Assembly: GCA_022704125.1 (NCBI GenBank)
Contig: JAKJHA010000003.1
Coordinates: forward strand, 1-32,664
Direction of reading: 5' to 3'
Length of the DNA: 32,664 nucleotides
From: Verrucomicrobiota bacterium
GTDB lineage: Bacteria > Verrucomicrobiota > Kiritimatiellia > RFP12 > UBA1067
Numbering within the stretch: position 1 is the first letter of the stretch; each line of letters opens with the position of its first letter. The notes under the pieces were generated by a model. That model had not been told where the DNA came from. It saw nothing but the letters and a program-made list of their open reading frames with translations, and made no database searches. Of the stretch, positions 1-7,811 are shown in pieces. Position numbers and translations under genes: made by a program.

Positions 1-1553
1 AGCCCGCAGTCCGCGTCCTCGATGGCCGGCTGAACCTGGTTCTGCAGGAACCGGCTGCAATCCTGCATCTTGGAGATCTCGCCGCCGATGTAAGAGAGAA
101 GCGGATCGATCCACACGATGTCCGGCTTGTGCGTACGGCACAGATGAGCCAGAAACCGCGCGAACTCCGCGCCCGTGTACCGCGAACAGTGGACCGTCCG
201 GAAGTTCGCGTCCAAGTCATCAAGCTCGCCCGGCCCCAGGTTCAGCCCGTGGCAGATGCCGGAGAACGCCTCGTGCATATCCCCCTCGTTGTTCTCGGCC
301 TGGATCATCAGGTTGCGCAGCGGCCGCTCGACGCGCAAGCCGAACACGTCGCGGCCGACCGCGAAGCTGACCGCCGCCTGGATCGCGAACACCGACTTGC
401 CCACGCCCGACTGCGCCACGACCAGCCACGACCCCTGTCGGCACAGGAACCGTTCGCCGACCAGGTTGTCCGGCTGCGGCGCAACGAACAGGTCGCGCGG
501 CGCCCTCACCTGCGCCGAGAACTCGCCCGCCTGCTGCTCGGAGATCCACTCATCCCAGTCCGCCGCCCCGCAGGGCCCCGACACGAGGTACTGGGGTTTT
601 CCGCCGCGCACCGGCCCCGGCATACGGCTCAGGCGGCTGGAGTTCCGGCACTTCACGTCAGGCTTGAACCCCGCCGCTTCCAGCTTCTTGAACAGCATCT
701 CTATCCGCGACTTGTACAAAGCCTGGTCCGTCCCCGCGCCGATCCTGACCACCGCGTGGACGCTCTTCCCGCCCGAATGCACCACGGCCGAGCAGGGGAG
801 CCGCAGGGAAGAGATCACCGCCATCTGCCGCTCGATGCTCTGCTCGTCGCCCTCCACCAGCACATGGTCTAGGCGCGTCACGTTCGCGTTCCCGCAGCCG
901 TTGCCGTCCATCGGGTTGATGCGCGCCCAGACCCCGGCCTCCGCGTCCCAGTCGCCCAGAACGTAGCGCAGCAGCGCCTCGCCCGTGTACCCCTTCTTCT
1001 CATAGCGGTCGAGGTCGGCCTCGATGTCGGCGCGCGTGCGCGTGACGCCGGTGGTGCGCGGGTAGTGCCTGCCGTCATCGCCCTTGGCCGAGGCCGTGAC
1101 ATAGTTCACCTTGTCGTCCGGCTGGAACAGCGCGGCCAGCCACCGCCGCAGATCGCCAGCGGGATCGCCAGACGGCGGGGGGACATCGAGCACGTAGTCC
1201 GGATTCCCCTCGCCCTCCAGCGCCGCGCCCTTCGCCGGCCCGATCTCGCCGTCCCACGGGATGATCTCATCCGCGTCCGGACGCAGGACCCTGCCCCTGC
1301 CGCTGGGCGGTTCGCGCGGGATCGACCTGTACGCGCTCTCCATCACCGTTGCCGCCTCGCGTTCCGACAGCGGCGGCGTGCAGCGCGTCGCGAAAATCCC
1401 GAGCAGCGACCGCGCCGCCCCCTTATCGATCCGTGCGTCGCGGCATTGCGCCGCCAACCAGAACGCCCTGTCGTTTCGGTTACCCTCCGACGCTCCGGCA
1501 AACGCCGCGTCCTCAATGAATTTCGGCACTCTTGTGCCTCGGTCACAATCCAT
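1..1553 (-). CDS. Phage primase-helicase (AEP-like primase plus AAA ATPase), 3' end cut by window edge
   Basis: I translated this frame by hand because it runs off the left edge; about 517 residues are visible. It starts at ATG 1551-1553 behind GAGG with a 6-nt spacer, and overlaps the previous gene by 11 bp. Residues about 20-75 are helical and resemble a PriCT-type segment. A middle region carries a VVHSGGKSVHAVV block followed by NSSRLSRMPG, the kind of S-G-G-K-S-x-H and R-L-S-R-x-P-G signatures seen in archaeo-eukaryotic-type primases of phages. Residues about 370-390 contain Walker A (AQSGVGKSVF), and later DIVWIDPLLSYIGG is a Walker B of RepA/DnaB-like ATPases. Inferred role: priming and unwinding at the element's replication fork. 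The ATPase call is firm; the primase assignment rests on motifs only. Confidence 0.8.
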   Translation of the reverse strand, partial: MDCDRGTRVPKFIEDAAFAGASEGNRNDRAFWLAAQCRDARIDKGAARSLLGIFATRCTPPLSEREAATVMESAYRSIPREPPSGRGRVLRPDADEIIPWDGEIGPAKGAALEGEGNPDYVLDVPPPSGDPAGDLRRWLAALFQPDDKVNYVTASAKGDDGRHYPRTTGVTRTRADIEADLDRYEKKGYTGEALLRYVLGDWDAEAGVWARINPMDGNGCGNANVTRLDHVLVEGDEQSIERQMAVISSLRLPCSAVVHSGGKSVHAVVRIGAGTDQALYKSRIEMLFKKLEAAGFKPDVKCRNSSRLSRMPGPVRGGKPQYLVSGPCGAADWDEWISEQQAGEFSAQVRAPRDLFVAPQPDNLVGERFLCRQGSWLVVAQSGVGKSVFAIQAAVSFAVGRDVFGLRVERPLRNLMIQAENNEGDMHEAFSGICHGLNLGPGELDDLDANFRTVHCSRYTGAEFARFLAHLCRTHKPDIVWIDPLLSYIGGEISKMQDCSRFLQNQVQPAIEDADCG

Positions 1554-2013
1554 TCGTCACCTCGTTTACACGCCGCGCAATTGCCGCGACAAATGACCAT
1601 CTCGGGGGCATAGACTCCCTCACTCTCGCCGGTTTTGCGATCTTCAGATCAGTCCCTGTCCATTCGATCAGTCCGTCATCCTTGTCCAATTCTGCCAGCC
1701 TGATCAGCCCGGCCGGCGCCACGAAGTAGAACTCATGCGACACCGCGTAGGCATGCCACCGCTTGTCAGGATTTCTCAATTCGTTCTGTACGTCTGAGCG
1801 GCTAACCTTCACCTCGAACGCTCTTCTGATATTGGACGTCCTGTTCTTGCCTGAGCGCAACGTCCACGCGTTGATAGCCCATGCGTCCAGACGCTGCTCT
1901 TTGCCGGGGCCGTATCCCGTTCCTATCCGTAGCTCCGGGATGAATATCCAGCCCATTGCCTTGCTGTGCATTTTCTGTAGTTCTTCAATGAGCATTCGTG
2001 CGTCGACTTTCAT
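1543..2013 (-). CDS. MmcB-like PD-(D/E)XK nuclease family protein
   Basis: 156 residues. ATG at 2011-2013 overlaps the helicase stop as ATGA and has GGAG 6 nt upstream. The protein shows a PD-(D/E)XK arrangement: Asp43 in RLDAWAI, then Glu67-x-Lys69 in FEVKVSRSD, followed by helical sequence and HEFYFVAP. That spacing and the KVSRSD block match the MmcB/phage endonuclease-like group linked to DNA repair. Length is typical. It lies between a helicase and the primase-ATPase, so a role in processing replication or recombination intermediates is inferred. No longer N-terminal extension is likely, because the upstream frame overlaps the helicase gene. Confidence 0.7.
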   Translation of the reverse strand: MKVDARMLIEELQKMHSKAMGWIFIPELRIGTGYGPGKEQRLDAWAINAWTLRSGKNRTSNIRRAFEVKVSRSDVQNELRNPDKRWHAYAVSHEFYFVAPAGLIRLAELDKDDGLIEWTGTDLKIAKPARVRESMPPRWSFVAAIARRVNEVTNGL

Positions 2014-3593
2014 GCAAAGCTCCAGTTCTCCGGCTGCTGCCAGTTGCCGGCCTTGATCCTGTCCATAAGACCGTTTGCCTCTTTTTCGGAGATCATCCCG
2101 AGATCCTCGAACCCGTAACGCGCAAGCACCTTCAGCTTGCCGACGCTCGCCAGCTTCATCCTGCTGCGCTCGATCATCACGCCCATCAGCATGCTCGCGT
2201 GTCCCTTGCACGTCACCGCCGATGCCGCCACCCCGAACCGCTCAAGCGCCCTGATCTGCGCCTCGGTCGGCGGCTGCGCCTCCCACCGCATGGTCGGCTG
2301 GTAGTCCGTCAGGTCGCCGTCGCCGATCATCACGCCCAGCAGCACCGGATCAATGAGCCGCGCCTTTTTCCGCGCCTGCTCTTTCAGCTTCTCGGCCAGC
2401 GCCTCGTGACGCTTGCGCAGTTCCTCGGTGTTGGCCATCTGTTCGAGGTCCAGCAGGTCCATCTGCTCCGTGCCCGCCTGCGCCTCGCGCTCCTGAATCT
2501 CGGTCATGCCGGCGGCCGTCTCCGCGCGCGTGGCCACGAGGTGGCACGGCCTGCACAGGTCGTGCTGCTCCGTCTGCCACAGGAAATCGAGCAGCAGCAG
2601 CTTGTCCTTGCCGGGATAGAGCCGCGTGCCGCGTCCCACGATCTGCGTGTACAGCGCCCTGCTCTTCGTCGGCCGCAGCGGCACAATGCAATCGACGCTC
2701 GGTTCGTCAAACCCCTCGGTCAGCAGCATCGCGTTGCAACACACCTTCGGGCCCGGCGACTTGAGCCACGCCAGCACGTCGGCGCGGTCCTCGCTTTCGC
2801 CGTCCACATGCCGCGCGTCGATCCCGCGCTCGCCCAGCATCCCCGTGAACGCCCGGCTGGTCGCGCGGAGCGGCAGGAACGCCAGCGTCTTCCGGTCGCG
2901 CGCCCGCGCCGACACCTCGTCCGCGATCGCCTCAAGGTACGGCCCCAGCGCGTCACCCAGCGCGTTCTCGTCATAATCCCCGGCCTTCACCTTCACCCGC
3001 CCGAGATCAACGCGCAGCGGCACCGTCTGCGCCTCGATGCGCGAAAGGTTGCCGTCCACGACCGCCTGCCGGAGCCCGTAGGAAAACGCCAGGGACTCGT
3101 AGACCTGCCCGAGGTTCTTCTTGTCGCCACGGTCCGGCGTCGCCGTCACGCCCAGCATCTTGGCGCGTCCGAAGTACTCATAGATCCCCTGGTAAGACGG
3201 GGCCAGAGAGTGGTGCGCTTCGTCGGTGATGATCACGTCGAACTCGTCGCGGTCAAACCGTTCGAGGCGCTTCCGCCGCATCAGCGTCTGGACGCTCCCG
3301 ACGACGACGGGGAACATAGAGCCGTCGCCGCGTTCGTCGGCCTTCTCCACCGCGCACTCCAGATCGACGGCCATCCTCAGCTTATCGACAGCCTGCCGGA
3401 TCAGCTCGTCGCGGTGCGCAAGCACAAGGCCGCGCTTCCCCTGCCCTGCCAGCGTCCGCAGGACCATGGCAAACACAATCGTTTTCCCCGTGCCGGTGGC
3501 CATCTCCAGCAGCGTGGACCTCTTGTCCTTCCACTCGTTGAACACCGCGTCATGCGCGGCGATCTGGTAGGGGCGCGGCGTGATCGTGCTCAT
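2010..3593 (-). CDS. SF2 DEAD/DEAH-box helicase
   Basis: 527 residues. ATG at 3591-3593 overlaps the DUF5131 stop as ATGA; a longer open frame to 4064 exists but only overlaps that gene out of frame. Ordered SF2 motifs are visible: RPYQ near residue 7, Walker A ATGTGKT 32-38, DEAH 124-127, TATP 150-153, LTEGFDEPSVDCIV 291-304 and QIVGRGTRLYPGK 317-329. A charged helical stretch (about 385-420) and a C-terminal helical domain follow. This is the Type III restriction/RecQ-like helicase layout common in phage replication modules. It probably unwinds DNA for the adjacent primase-ATPase and nuclease. No nuclease domain is fused, so it is not a complete restriction subunit. Confidence 0.9.
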   Translation of the reverse strand: MSTITPRPYQIAAHDAVFNEWKDKRSTLLEMATGTGKTIVFAMVLRTLAGQGKRGLVLAHRDELIRQAVDKLRMAVDLECAVEKADERGDGSMFPVVVGSVQTLMRRKRLERFDRDEFDVIITDEAHHSLAPSYQGIYEYFGRAKMLGVTATPDRGDKKNLGQVYESLAFSYGLRQAVVDGNLSRIEAQTVPLRVDLGRVKVKAGDYDENALGDALGPYLEAIADEVSARARDRKTLAFLPLRATSRAFTGMLGERGIDARHVDGESEDRADVLAWLKSPGPKVCCNAMLLTEGFDEPSVDCIVPLRPTKSRALYTQIVGRGTRLYPGKDKLLLLDFLWQTEQHDLCRPCHLVATRAETAAGMTEIQEREAQAGTEQMDLLDLEQMANTEELRKRHEALAEKLKEQARKKARLIDPVLLGVMIGDGDLTDYQPTMRWEAQPPTEAQIRALERFGVAASAVTCKGHASMLMGVMIERSRMKLASVGKLKVLARYGFEDLGMISEKEANGLMDRIKAGNWQQPENWSFA

Positions 3594-4261
3594 TCGTCGT
3601 CCCTGTTTTGAACCGGCCACTCCCGGCGCAGCCAATCCTGCTTGCGCTTGTCGAAAAACGGAACCCCGAAAATCTCGCAGTCCGCCGCCAGCCAGCTTAT
3701 CCATCTGTCCTTGCACTGCCGTGCCCTGCTCCCCGTCTCCGGCCCCGCGATCACCCAGTCCAGCCTGCTGATCGACGGCAGGTACACGGCCTCCAGCATC
3801 GGCTCGACGCTGGCGAAGCGGACGGCCGCGGGCGTGTCGATAAGGATCGGGATGCGGTGGTTCGCGATGTGCTGGTTTTCCGCCGTGACCCCCAGCCACA
3901 CGTTGGGGAGGACGCTCCCGTAGCCGCGCACAAAGCTCCGCATGCGGCCTGCACGCTTGGTCAGCAGCATGAAGGTGTGGCGGGGATTTTCGCGCATGAC
4001 ATCGAACACCCTGGCGATGACGCGGTTGTCCAGATTCTCGTGGAACAGGTCGGACATCGAGCATACGAAGATGCGCGACGGCGTCTTAACCCTGCCCGGC
4101 TGCCCCAGCCTGTCCGGCATGAAAACGGGGAAGCCCCACGGGAAATCGAACCGCAGCGCCATCTCTTTCGCGTAGCAGTTCCTGCAGCCCGCGCTGATCG
4201 CCGAGCACCCGACGACGGGATTCCACGTATAGTCGCACCATTCGATTTTGGTCTTGTTCAT
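3590..4261 (-). CDS. DUF5131 (phage Gp37/Gp68) family protein
   Basis: 223 residues, opening MNKTKIEWCDYTWNP, the characteristic start of the DUF5131/Gp37-Gp68 family. Cysteines lie at positions 9, 19, 26 and 29 (GC-x6-C-x2-C), which look like metal or Fe-S ligands; some family members are described as radical-SAM-like, but this cluster is CX6CX2C rather than CX3CX2C. Conserved blocks FVCSMSDLFHE, FMLLTKR, WLGVTAEN and FASVEPML are all present, so the gene appears intact. The start follows a G-rich leader (GGACGGGGGG), and the 3' end overlaps the helicase as ATGA. Function is unknown in the family. It sits in a DNA-replication operon. Confidence 0.9.
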   Translation of the reverse strand: MNKTKIEWCDYTWNPVVGCSAISAGCRNCYAKEMALRFDFPWGFPVFMPDRLGQPGRVKTPSRIFVCSMSDLFHENLDNRVIARVFDVMRENPRHTFMLLTKRAGRMRSFVRGYGSVLPNVWLGVTAENQHIANHRIPILIDTPAAVRFASVEPMLEAVYLPSISRLDWVIAGPETGSRARQCKDRWISWLAADCEIFGVPFFDKRKQDWLRREWPVQNRDDE

Positions 4262-4458
4262 CGCGTCCCCCCGTCCTTTATGATCGGTCCCAAACTAATT
4301 CTGTAATACTCACCTTTCCATCCCGGATATGGACAAGAGCCCACATCGATTCCGCAGACGAGTCTGGCGATCCTTCCTAGCTTCGTATAGCCTGGGCTAA
4401 AAACAGCATGGGTGATCGGTCGCTTTGTAAGCCGTGCCGTCCAGTTAGGTATGACAAT
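4258..4458 (-). CDS. Unassigned open frame, no standard start codon; ATGA-coupled to DUF5131
   Basis: Minus-strand frame from 4458 to the TGA at 4258-4260 reads about 66 sense codons and then overlaps the DUF5131 ATG as ATGA, as real genes in this operon do. Its sequence looks coding (VFSPGYTKLGRIARLVCGID, then CPYPGWKGEYYRISLGPII). There is no ATG, GTG or TTG near the front: the frame opens after a TGA, and the first candidate starts are ATT (4458) or ATA. It overlaps the end of the upstream gene in the +1 frame, so it could be a non-canonically started gene or a frameshifted extension of that gene. A sequencing error is also possible. I do not recognise the family. Confidence 0.4.
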   Translation of the reverse strand: MVIPNWTARLTKRPITHAVFSPGYTKLGRIARLVCGIDVGSCPYPGWKGEYYRISLGPIIKDGGTR

Positions 4459-4756
4459 TTGTTTGCGTCACAACACCAAGTCCCCATCGTTCCTGCCTAT
4501 TCATCCGCTCCGCGAATCGCACCGCTTTGCGTAGTGCAGATACTGGACATCCGCGAAAGCCAACGCGCACCTGAGGTGTGCAGTTGATCGGTGAATAGGC
4601 ATAGTGAACGTATCCGCCATCGAATAGATACGAATACATGTCCGTGCGGCCGACAAACCAGCCGTCGTTATTCCGCAGCGCTTTTGCCCGGCATTCCCAA
4701 TATAAGCGCGGAAAAAGCAGACGCTTAACGATGTTTTTTAGCAAATCTATTTTCAT
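4445..4756 (-). CDS. Small phage protein of unknown function
   Basis: 103 residues from ATG 4754-4756, which follows AAGGGGTGA five nucleotides after the preceding stop. A longer frame to 4870 exists, but it would overlap the neighbour extensively and lacks a ribosome site. The protein is basic and rich in Arg, Tyr and Phe, with a C-terminal helix (VSALRKAVRFAERMNRQERW). No known domain is recognised. Base composition here is more AT-rich than in the flanking replication genes, suggesting a later acquisition. See the open frame at 4258-4458, which may be its continuation after a frameshift. Confidence 0.55.
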   Translation of the reverse strand: MKIDLLKNIVKRLLFPRLYWECRAKALRNNDGWFVGRTDMYSYLFDGGYVHYAYSPINCTPQVRVGFRGCPVSALRKAVRFAERMNRQERWGLGVVTQTNCHT

Positions 4757-4761
4757 CGTGT

Positions 4762-5085
4762 TCACCCCTTGTTTTCGCCGCTTGTTTTTTTCGTGTCGCT
4801 GTCGCCAAGAGGAAGCTCCGGATGGTCGGAGACAAAGCCGGTCGATGTCTTTTTCTGTTTCACGTTCCATGACAGGTTCGTGTCTACGTGGGCGCCGTTG
4901 TTCTTCGGCGAGATTTTCGCACCGACCGACAGGCTGAACGCAAACTCTGCGAACGGGTCTTCGTCGGCCTTGACCTTCTCCTGTTCTTGGATGTCTATGA
5001 CAATTCTTTCGCTATTCTCTCTGATGAGAGCGGCGATGTCGGCGGCTACTCTCTCAAGCGCCATCTGGATGACTGATTCTCTCAT
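4762..5085 (-). CDS. Small phage protein of unknown function
   Basis: 107 residues. ATG 5083-5085 is preceded by GGAGGT with an 8-nt spacer. The N-terminal half is helical and acidic (residues 1-47). The second half reads FAFSLSVGAKISPKNNGAHV and then SWNVKQKKTS, a polar beta-rich tail; the last 20 residues are low-complexity and charged. I recall this kind of short protein from phage early regions but cannot name a family. It lies directly after a strong terminator (5106-5140), so its transcription must read through that site or start inside the ATPase gene. Confidence 0.65.
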   Translation of the reverse strand: MRESVIQMALERVAADIAALIRENSERIVIDIQEQEKVKADEDPFAEFAFSLSVGAKISPKNNGAHVDTNLSWNVKQKKTSTGFVSDHPELPLGDSDTKKTSGENKG

Positions 5086-5105
5086 TTTGCATTACCTCCA
5101 CTGTT

Positions 5106-5140
5106 GAAAAACCGCGCCGGCCCTCGCTGACCGGCGCGGT
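5106..5140 (-). terminator. Strong Rho-independent terminator after the ATPase gene
   Basis: On the minus strand, a perfect 10-bp stem (ACCGCGCCGG with CCGGCGCGGT) and 10-nt loop are followed at once by TTTTTC. It starts 9 nt after the ATPase stop and ends about 20 nt before the next start codon. Confidence 0.8.
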
Positions 5141-5148
5141 GTCTAGCC

Positions 5149-6423
5149 TCACCCGAAGTTAGGCTCTTCCTCCACGGCAGCGCCGGCCACCATGCCGTCC
5201 TCGATGATGATCGTGTTGCCGCCGTCGTCGCCGACGCGCGTCCCGATCGCCTGCAGCCCCTGCGTTCCGAGCCACGCGGCGAACGTCGCGAGTGTCTTGC
5301 GGTCCATGCGCTCCATGCCGTCGATCAGCACGAAGCCGCACTCCGGCAGCACCGCGCGGCTGACCGCCGTCGCGAGGATCAGCTTCTCGCTCTCGCTCAA
5401 CTGCGACCACGGGCGGCCGTTGTATGTAAGCACCCCGCCCTCGACGCTCAGGCCGGGGTAGGGAAGCGGCGCGCCTTCGAGCAGCGCCCGCAGTTCCTCG
5501 CGCGTCTGCTCGATCTCCCGCGTCAGCTCCCTGTACTCGTCGGCCAGCGCCTCGTACGCGTCCTGGGCGGCCTTGCGCGCCAGATTCTGGCTCACGCGCT
5601 CGTTGTGCTCGGTCACCTGCTGGAGCTTCGCGCTGATCGCCTGCGTGTCCACCGGCTGTCCCGCCGATGCCGCCTTTTCCTGCGAGTCGGCGTACGCCCG
5701 TTTCGCCGCTTCGTGCTTTTCCTTCGCATCGGCCAGCGCTTTCTCGGCCTCCTTCACCCTGATCTCGGCCAGCTCTACGCGGTCCTTCGCCGCATCAACG
5801 TCGGTCGCCGCCTGCCTCACCCGCGCGTTGTGGCTGAGCGCCTCGGTCATCTGGCTACTGATCGCGTTGCCGTCGAGCTTCTCGTCTCCGGCATCCTCCC
5901 AGTAGGGGAGGCTCTCCGCGTGTCCCTTGGCGCGGTTTTGTTCGCGCCCCTTCAGGAGCCGGTCGTTCTCCAGCGTCTTGATCCGTTCCTCGAACGGCTG
6001 CGGGTTCACCCCGATCACCTGCAGCAGGATCTCCGCCTTTTTCTTATCCGTCGCGTCCATGAAGGTCGTGATGTCGAGGGCGAACGGCGAGACGAACGCC
6101 TGCAGCAGCGTCTGCCCGCCGCGCTTGCCCGTCGAGTCGGTGACCTCCAGGCGCGACCCGCCCGCCGCCGTGTAGACGCGCTTCACGCTGACGCCGTTCG
6201 ACAGCTCCACCTGCACCGTGCCGCGCTCCGCTCCGTCATGCACCGATTGCTTGTAGGTATCGCCGCCGAGCGCTCCCATGATCGCGTCGAGCACGCTCGT
6301 CTTCCCCTGCCCATTGTCGCCGCCGATCAGGGTCAGCCCTGTCTCGGTCGGCGTCAATTTCACTGCCTTGACCCGCTTGACATTTTCAATGTCGAGCGAT
6401 GTGATGGTTACTCCGTTTTGCAT
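5149..6423 (-). CDS. SMC/RecF-like AAA ATPase (phage recombination)
   Basis: 424 residues. Walker A is GGDNGQGKTS at 34-43. A coiled-coil middle of about 150-320 (long Ala/Glu/Lys heptads) leads to an ABC-type signature QLSESEKLILATA (about 340-353) and Walker B FVLIDGME (about 363-370). This split-ATPase layout is that of RecF/RecN/SMC-type proteins, in a short phage version. It is encoded next to a DUF669-like and an ERF protein, a common recombination cassette, so a role in DNA-end handling or strand annealing is inferred. The start ATG 6421-6423 has AAGGAA about 10 nt upstream. A terminator follows the gene. Confidence 0.88.
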   Translation of the reverse strand: MQNGVTITSLDIENVKRVKAVKLTPTETGLTLIGGDNGQGKTSVLDAIMGALGGDTYKQSVHDGAERGTVQVELSNGVSVKRVYTAAGGSRLEVTDSTGKRGGQTLLQAFVSPFALDITTFMDATDKKKAEILLQVIGVNPQPFEERIKTLENDRLLKGREQNRAKGHAESLPYWEDAGDEKLDGNAISSQMTEALSHNARVRQAATDVDAAKDRVELAEIRVKEAEKALADAKEKHEAAKRAYADSQEKAASAGQPVDTQAISAKLQQVTEHNERVSQNLARKAAQDAYEALADEYRELTREIEQTREELRALLEGAPLPYPGLSVEGGVLTYNGRPWSQLSESEKLILATAVSRAVLPECGFVLIDGMERMDRKTLATFAAWLGTQGLQAIGTRVGDDGGNTIIIEDGMVAGAAVEEEPNFG

Positions 6424-6450
6424 CGTGTCGTTTCCTTCCTGTGTTGCTGC

Positions 6451-6924
6451 TTACGCGAACGCTGAATCGACGCTACCGGCGCCATGCTGGTCGTTCTGGA
6501 TGGGCTCCAGATACCGCTTGATTTTGTTGTTGAACCGCTCGTCTCCGTCGCGCCCCGTGAACTTCTCCAGGCTCACCGTCGCACGTCCTGTGTAGCCGAT
6601 GATGTCCCAGTTCATGCGCAGCCGCTCTCCGTGGCGGCGCATCCCGAGAGCCAAGAAAAACTCGCACAGCTTCCACTCGCTTTTCTTGGTCAGCGTGATG
6701 TAGTCGTTGATCGACGTGCGCCCGTTGCCGGCCACACTCTCGCACATCATTTTTACGCGCACCAGCGGTTTCGTGCCGTCCTTGCTGCGCCCCTTCTCAA
6801 TCTCGGTGATCTTGAATGTCACCTCGTCATTGTCAGGGAGCGTGGCGAAACCTTCGCCGTCGTTTTCGATCACGCCGTCGTAATCGAGAATCTCATCCAT
6901 GTCTGGTGTCATGTTCTGTGTCAT
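6451..6924 (-). CDS. DUF669-like phage protein, probable ssDNA-binding partner
   Basis: 157 residues. The N-terminus is acidic; residues about 25-60 give a beta-rich segment (TLPDNDEVTFKITEIEKGRS), then PLVRVKMM, and DYITLTKKSEWKLCEFFLALG. The last block matches the DUF669 pattern, in which an OB-like region precedes a W-x3-FLxALG helix. DUF669 proteins commonly accompany phage recombination ATPases and are thought to bind single strands. Start ATG 6922-6924 follows AAAGGA with a 9-nt spacer. It lies between the ATPase and ERF genes with 27-28-nt gaps, so the three are almost certainly co-transcribed. Confidence 0.7.
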   Translation of the reverse strand: MTQNMTPDMDEILDYDGVIENDGEGFATLPDNDEVTFKITEIEKGRSKDGTKPLVRVKMMCESVAGNGRTSINDYITLTKKSEWKLCEFFLALGMRRHGERLRMNWDIIGYTGRATVSLEKFTGRDGDERFNNKIKRYLEPIQNDQHGAGSVDSAFA

Positions 6925-6952
6925 GATTGATGTCCTTTTTTTGGTGGTTGGG

Positions 6953-7807
6953 TTAGAACGGGGTGTATTCAGTGTCCGCGTGGATGCGCTCCACGATCAT
7001 CTGCCAGTTGTCCGGCTTCAGCATCGCCGCGACGATGGGCGCTCCCAGTGTGTTGATCGACATGTTGCCGATCAGCATGGGCTTCGTGATCCTCGGCTGG
7101 CCGAGCGTGCCTCTCAAATAGCCCTCCAGCCCCTCGACTGTAAGGCTCGCGGCGAACATCGCCGAGGCCAGATCAGGGTTGTTCACACCGTGCGCCATCC
7201 GTTGCGCTTGATCCGGTTGCTGCGCTTGTGCCGGTTGTGTCGGCTGAGGCTGTTGCGCCTGTTTAGCCGCCTCGTGATGCGCCGCGACCGCATCCGGCGT
7301 GTCCAGCGGCTGGCCGGTGTGCGCGCTCGTCCGGTTGCCCTTCGGCGGCTGCGTCCTCTCGCCCGACGGCGCGTTCGTGCCCGCGCTGCTCGCTGAGTTA
7401 CCGTCGTCATCCTCGACGGCTACGGACAGAAACGAGCACAGGCTGTAGCGCCGCAGGTAGGTGACCATTGCGCCGATCTGCTGGACGCTCGGCTTGAGCT
7501 CCGTGCCGTTCTTAGAGTACTCCGGACGCAGCGGACATGAGAGCCGCTTGCTTTCGATTGCGCCGCCGCTCTTGTGCAGCAGACGGGTCACAACGCCGAC
7601 CGTCATGTCGTCGAGGTTCGTGTCTGCATCCTGGACCAGCGCGAACCCGCTCTTCGCCAGCGGGTCGCGCACCGTGTTCAGCACCTCGGCCAGCGTCGCG
7701 TACTTGCTGCCGAAGTGGGGGTTTGTCGCGTCCTTCGTGGCGGCGAACACCGCCGCCTGCGCCTCTGCCAGCGCCTGGTTCAGTTCATTGTTGTTTTCGT
7801 TGCTCAT
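6953..7807 (-). CDS. erf: ERF family single-strand annealing recombinase
   Basis: 284 residues. The ERF fold is clear: LNQALAEAQAAVFAATKDA, then HFGSKYATLAEVLNTVRDPL (about 32-51), GFALVQDA, a beta-hairpin region, and the helix QQIGAMVTYLRRYSLCSFLSVA (about 108-129) that closes the domain. From about residue 145 the protein is a low-complexity Gln/Pro/Ala linker, and a short C-terminal domain starts near 210, the usual ERF shape. ERF proteins anneal complementary single strands during phage recombination. ATG 7805-7807 is 4 nt from the previous stop with GGAGTG as its ribosome site. Confidence 0.92.
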   Translation of the reverse strand: MSNENNNELNQALAEAQAAVFAATKDATNPHFGSKYATLAEVLNTVRDPLAKSGFALVQDADTNLDDMTVGVVTRLLHKSGGAIESKRLSCPLRPEYSKNGTELKPSVQQIGAMVTYLRRYSLCSFLSVAVEDDDGNSASSAGTNAPSGERTQPPKGNRTSAHTGQPLDTPDAVAAHHEAAKQAQQPQPTQPAQAQQPDQAQRMAHGVNNPDLASAMFAASLTVEGLEGYLRGTLGQPRITKPMLIGNMSINTLGAPIVAAMLKPDNWQMIVERIHADTEYTPF

Positions 7808-7811
7808 TTTT

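Noticed and set aside
175-966. 263-residue plus-strand open frame at the left end
   Set aside because: It is antisense to the hand-translated primase-ATPase, which carries clear Walker A and B motifs.
1998-3611. 537-residue plus-strand open frame
   Set aside because: It is antisense to the helicase with all SF2 motifs; its sequence is His/Arg/Leu-rich and matches no family. It is a GC-rich shadow frame.
3590-4261. Canonical radical-SAM enzyme
   Set aside because: The cysteine pattern is CX6CX2C rather than CX3CX2C, so the gene is reported only as DUF5131.
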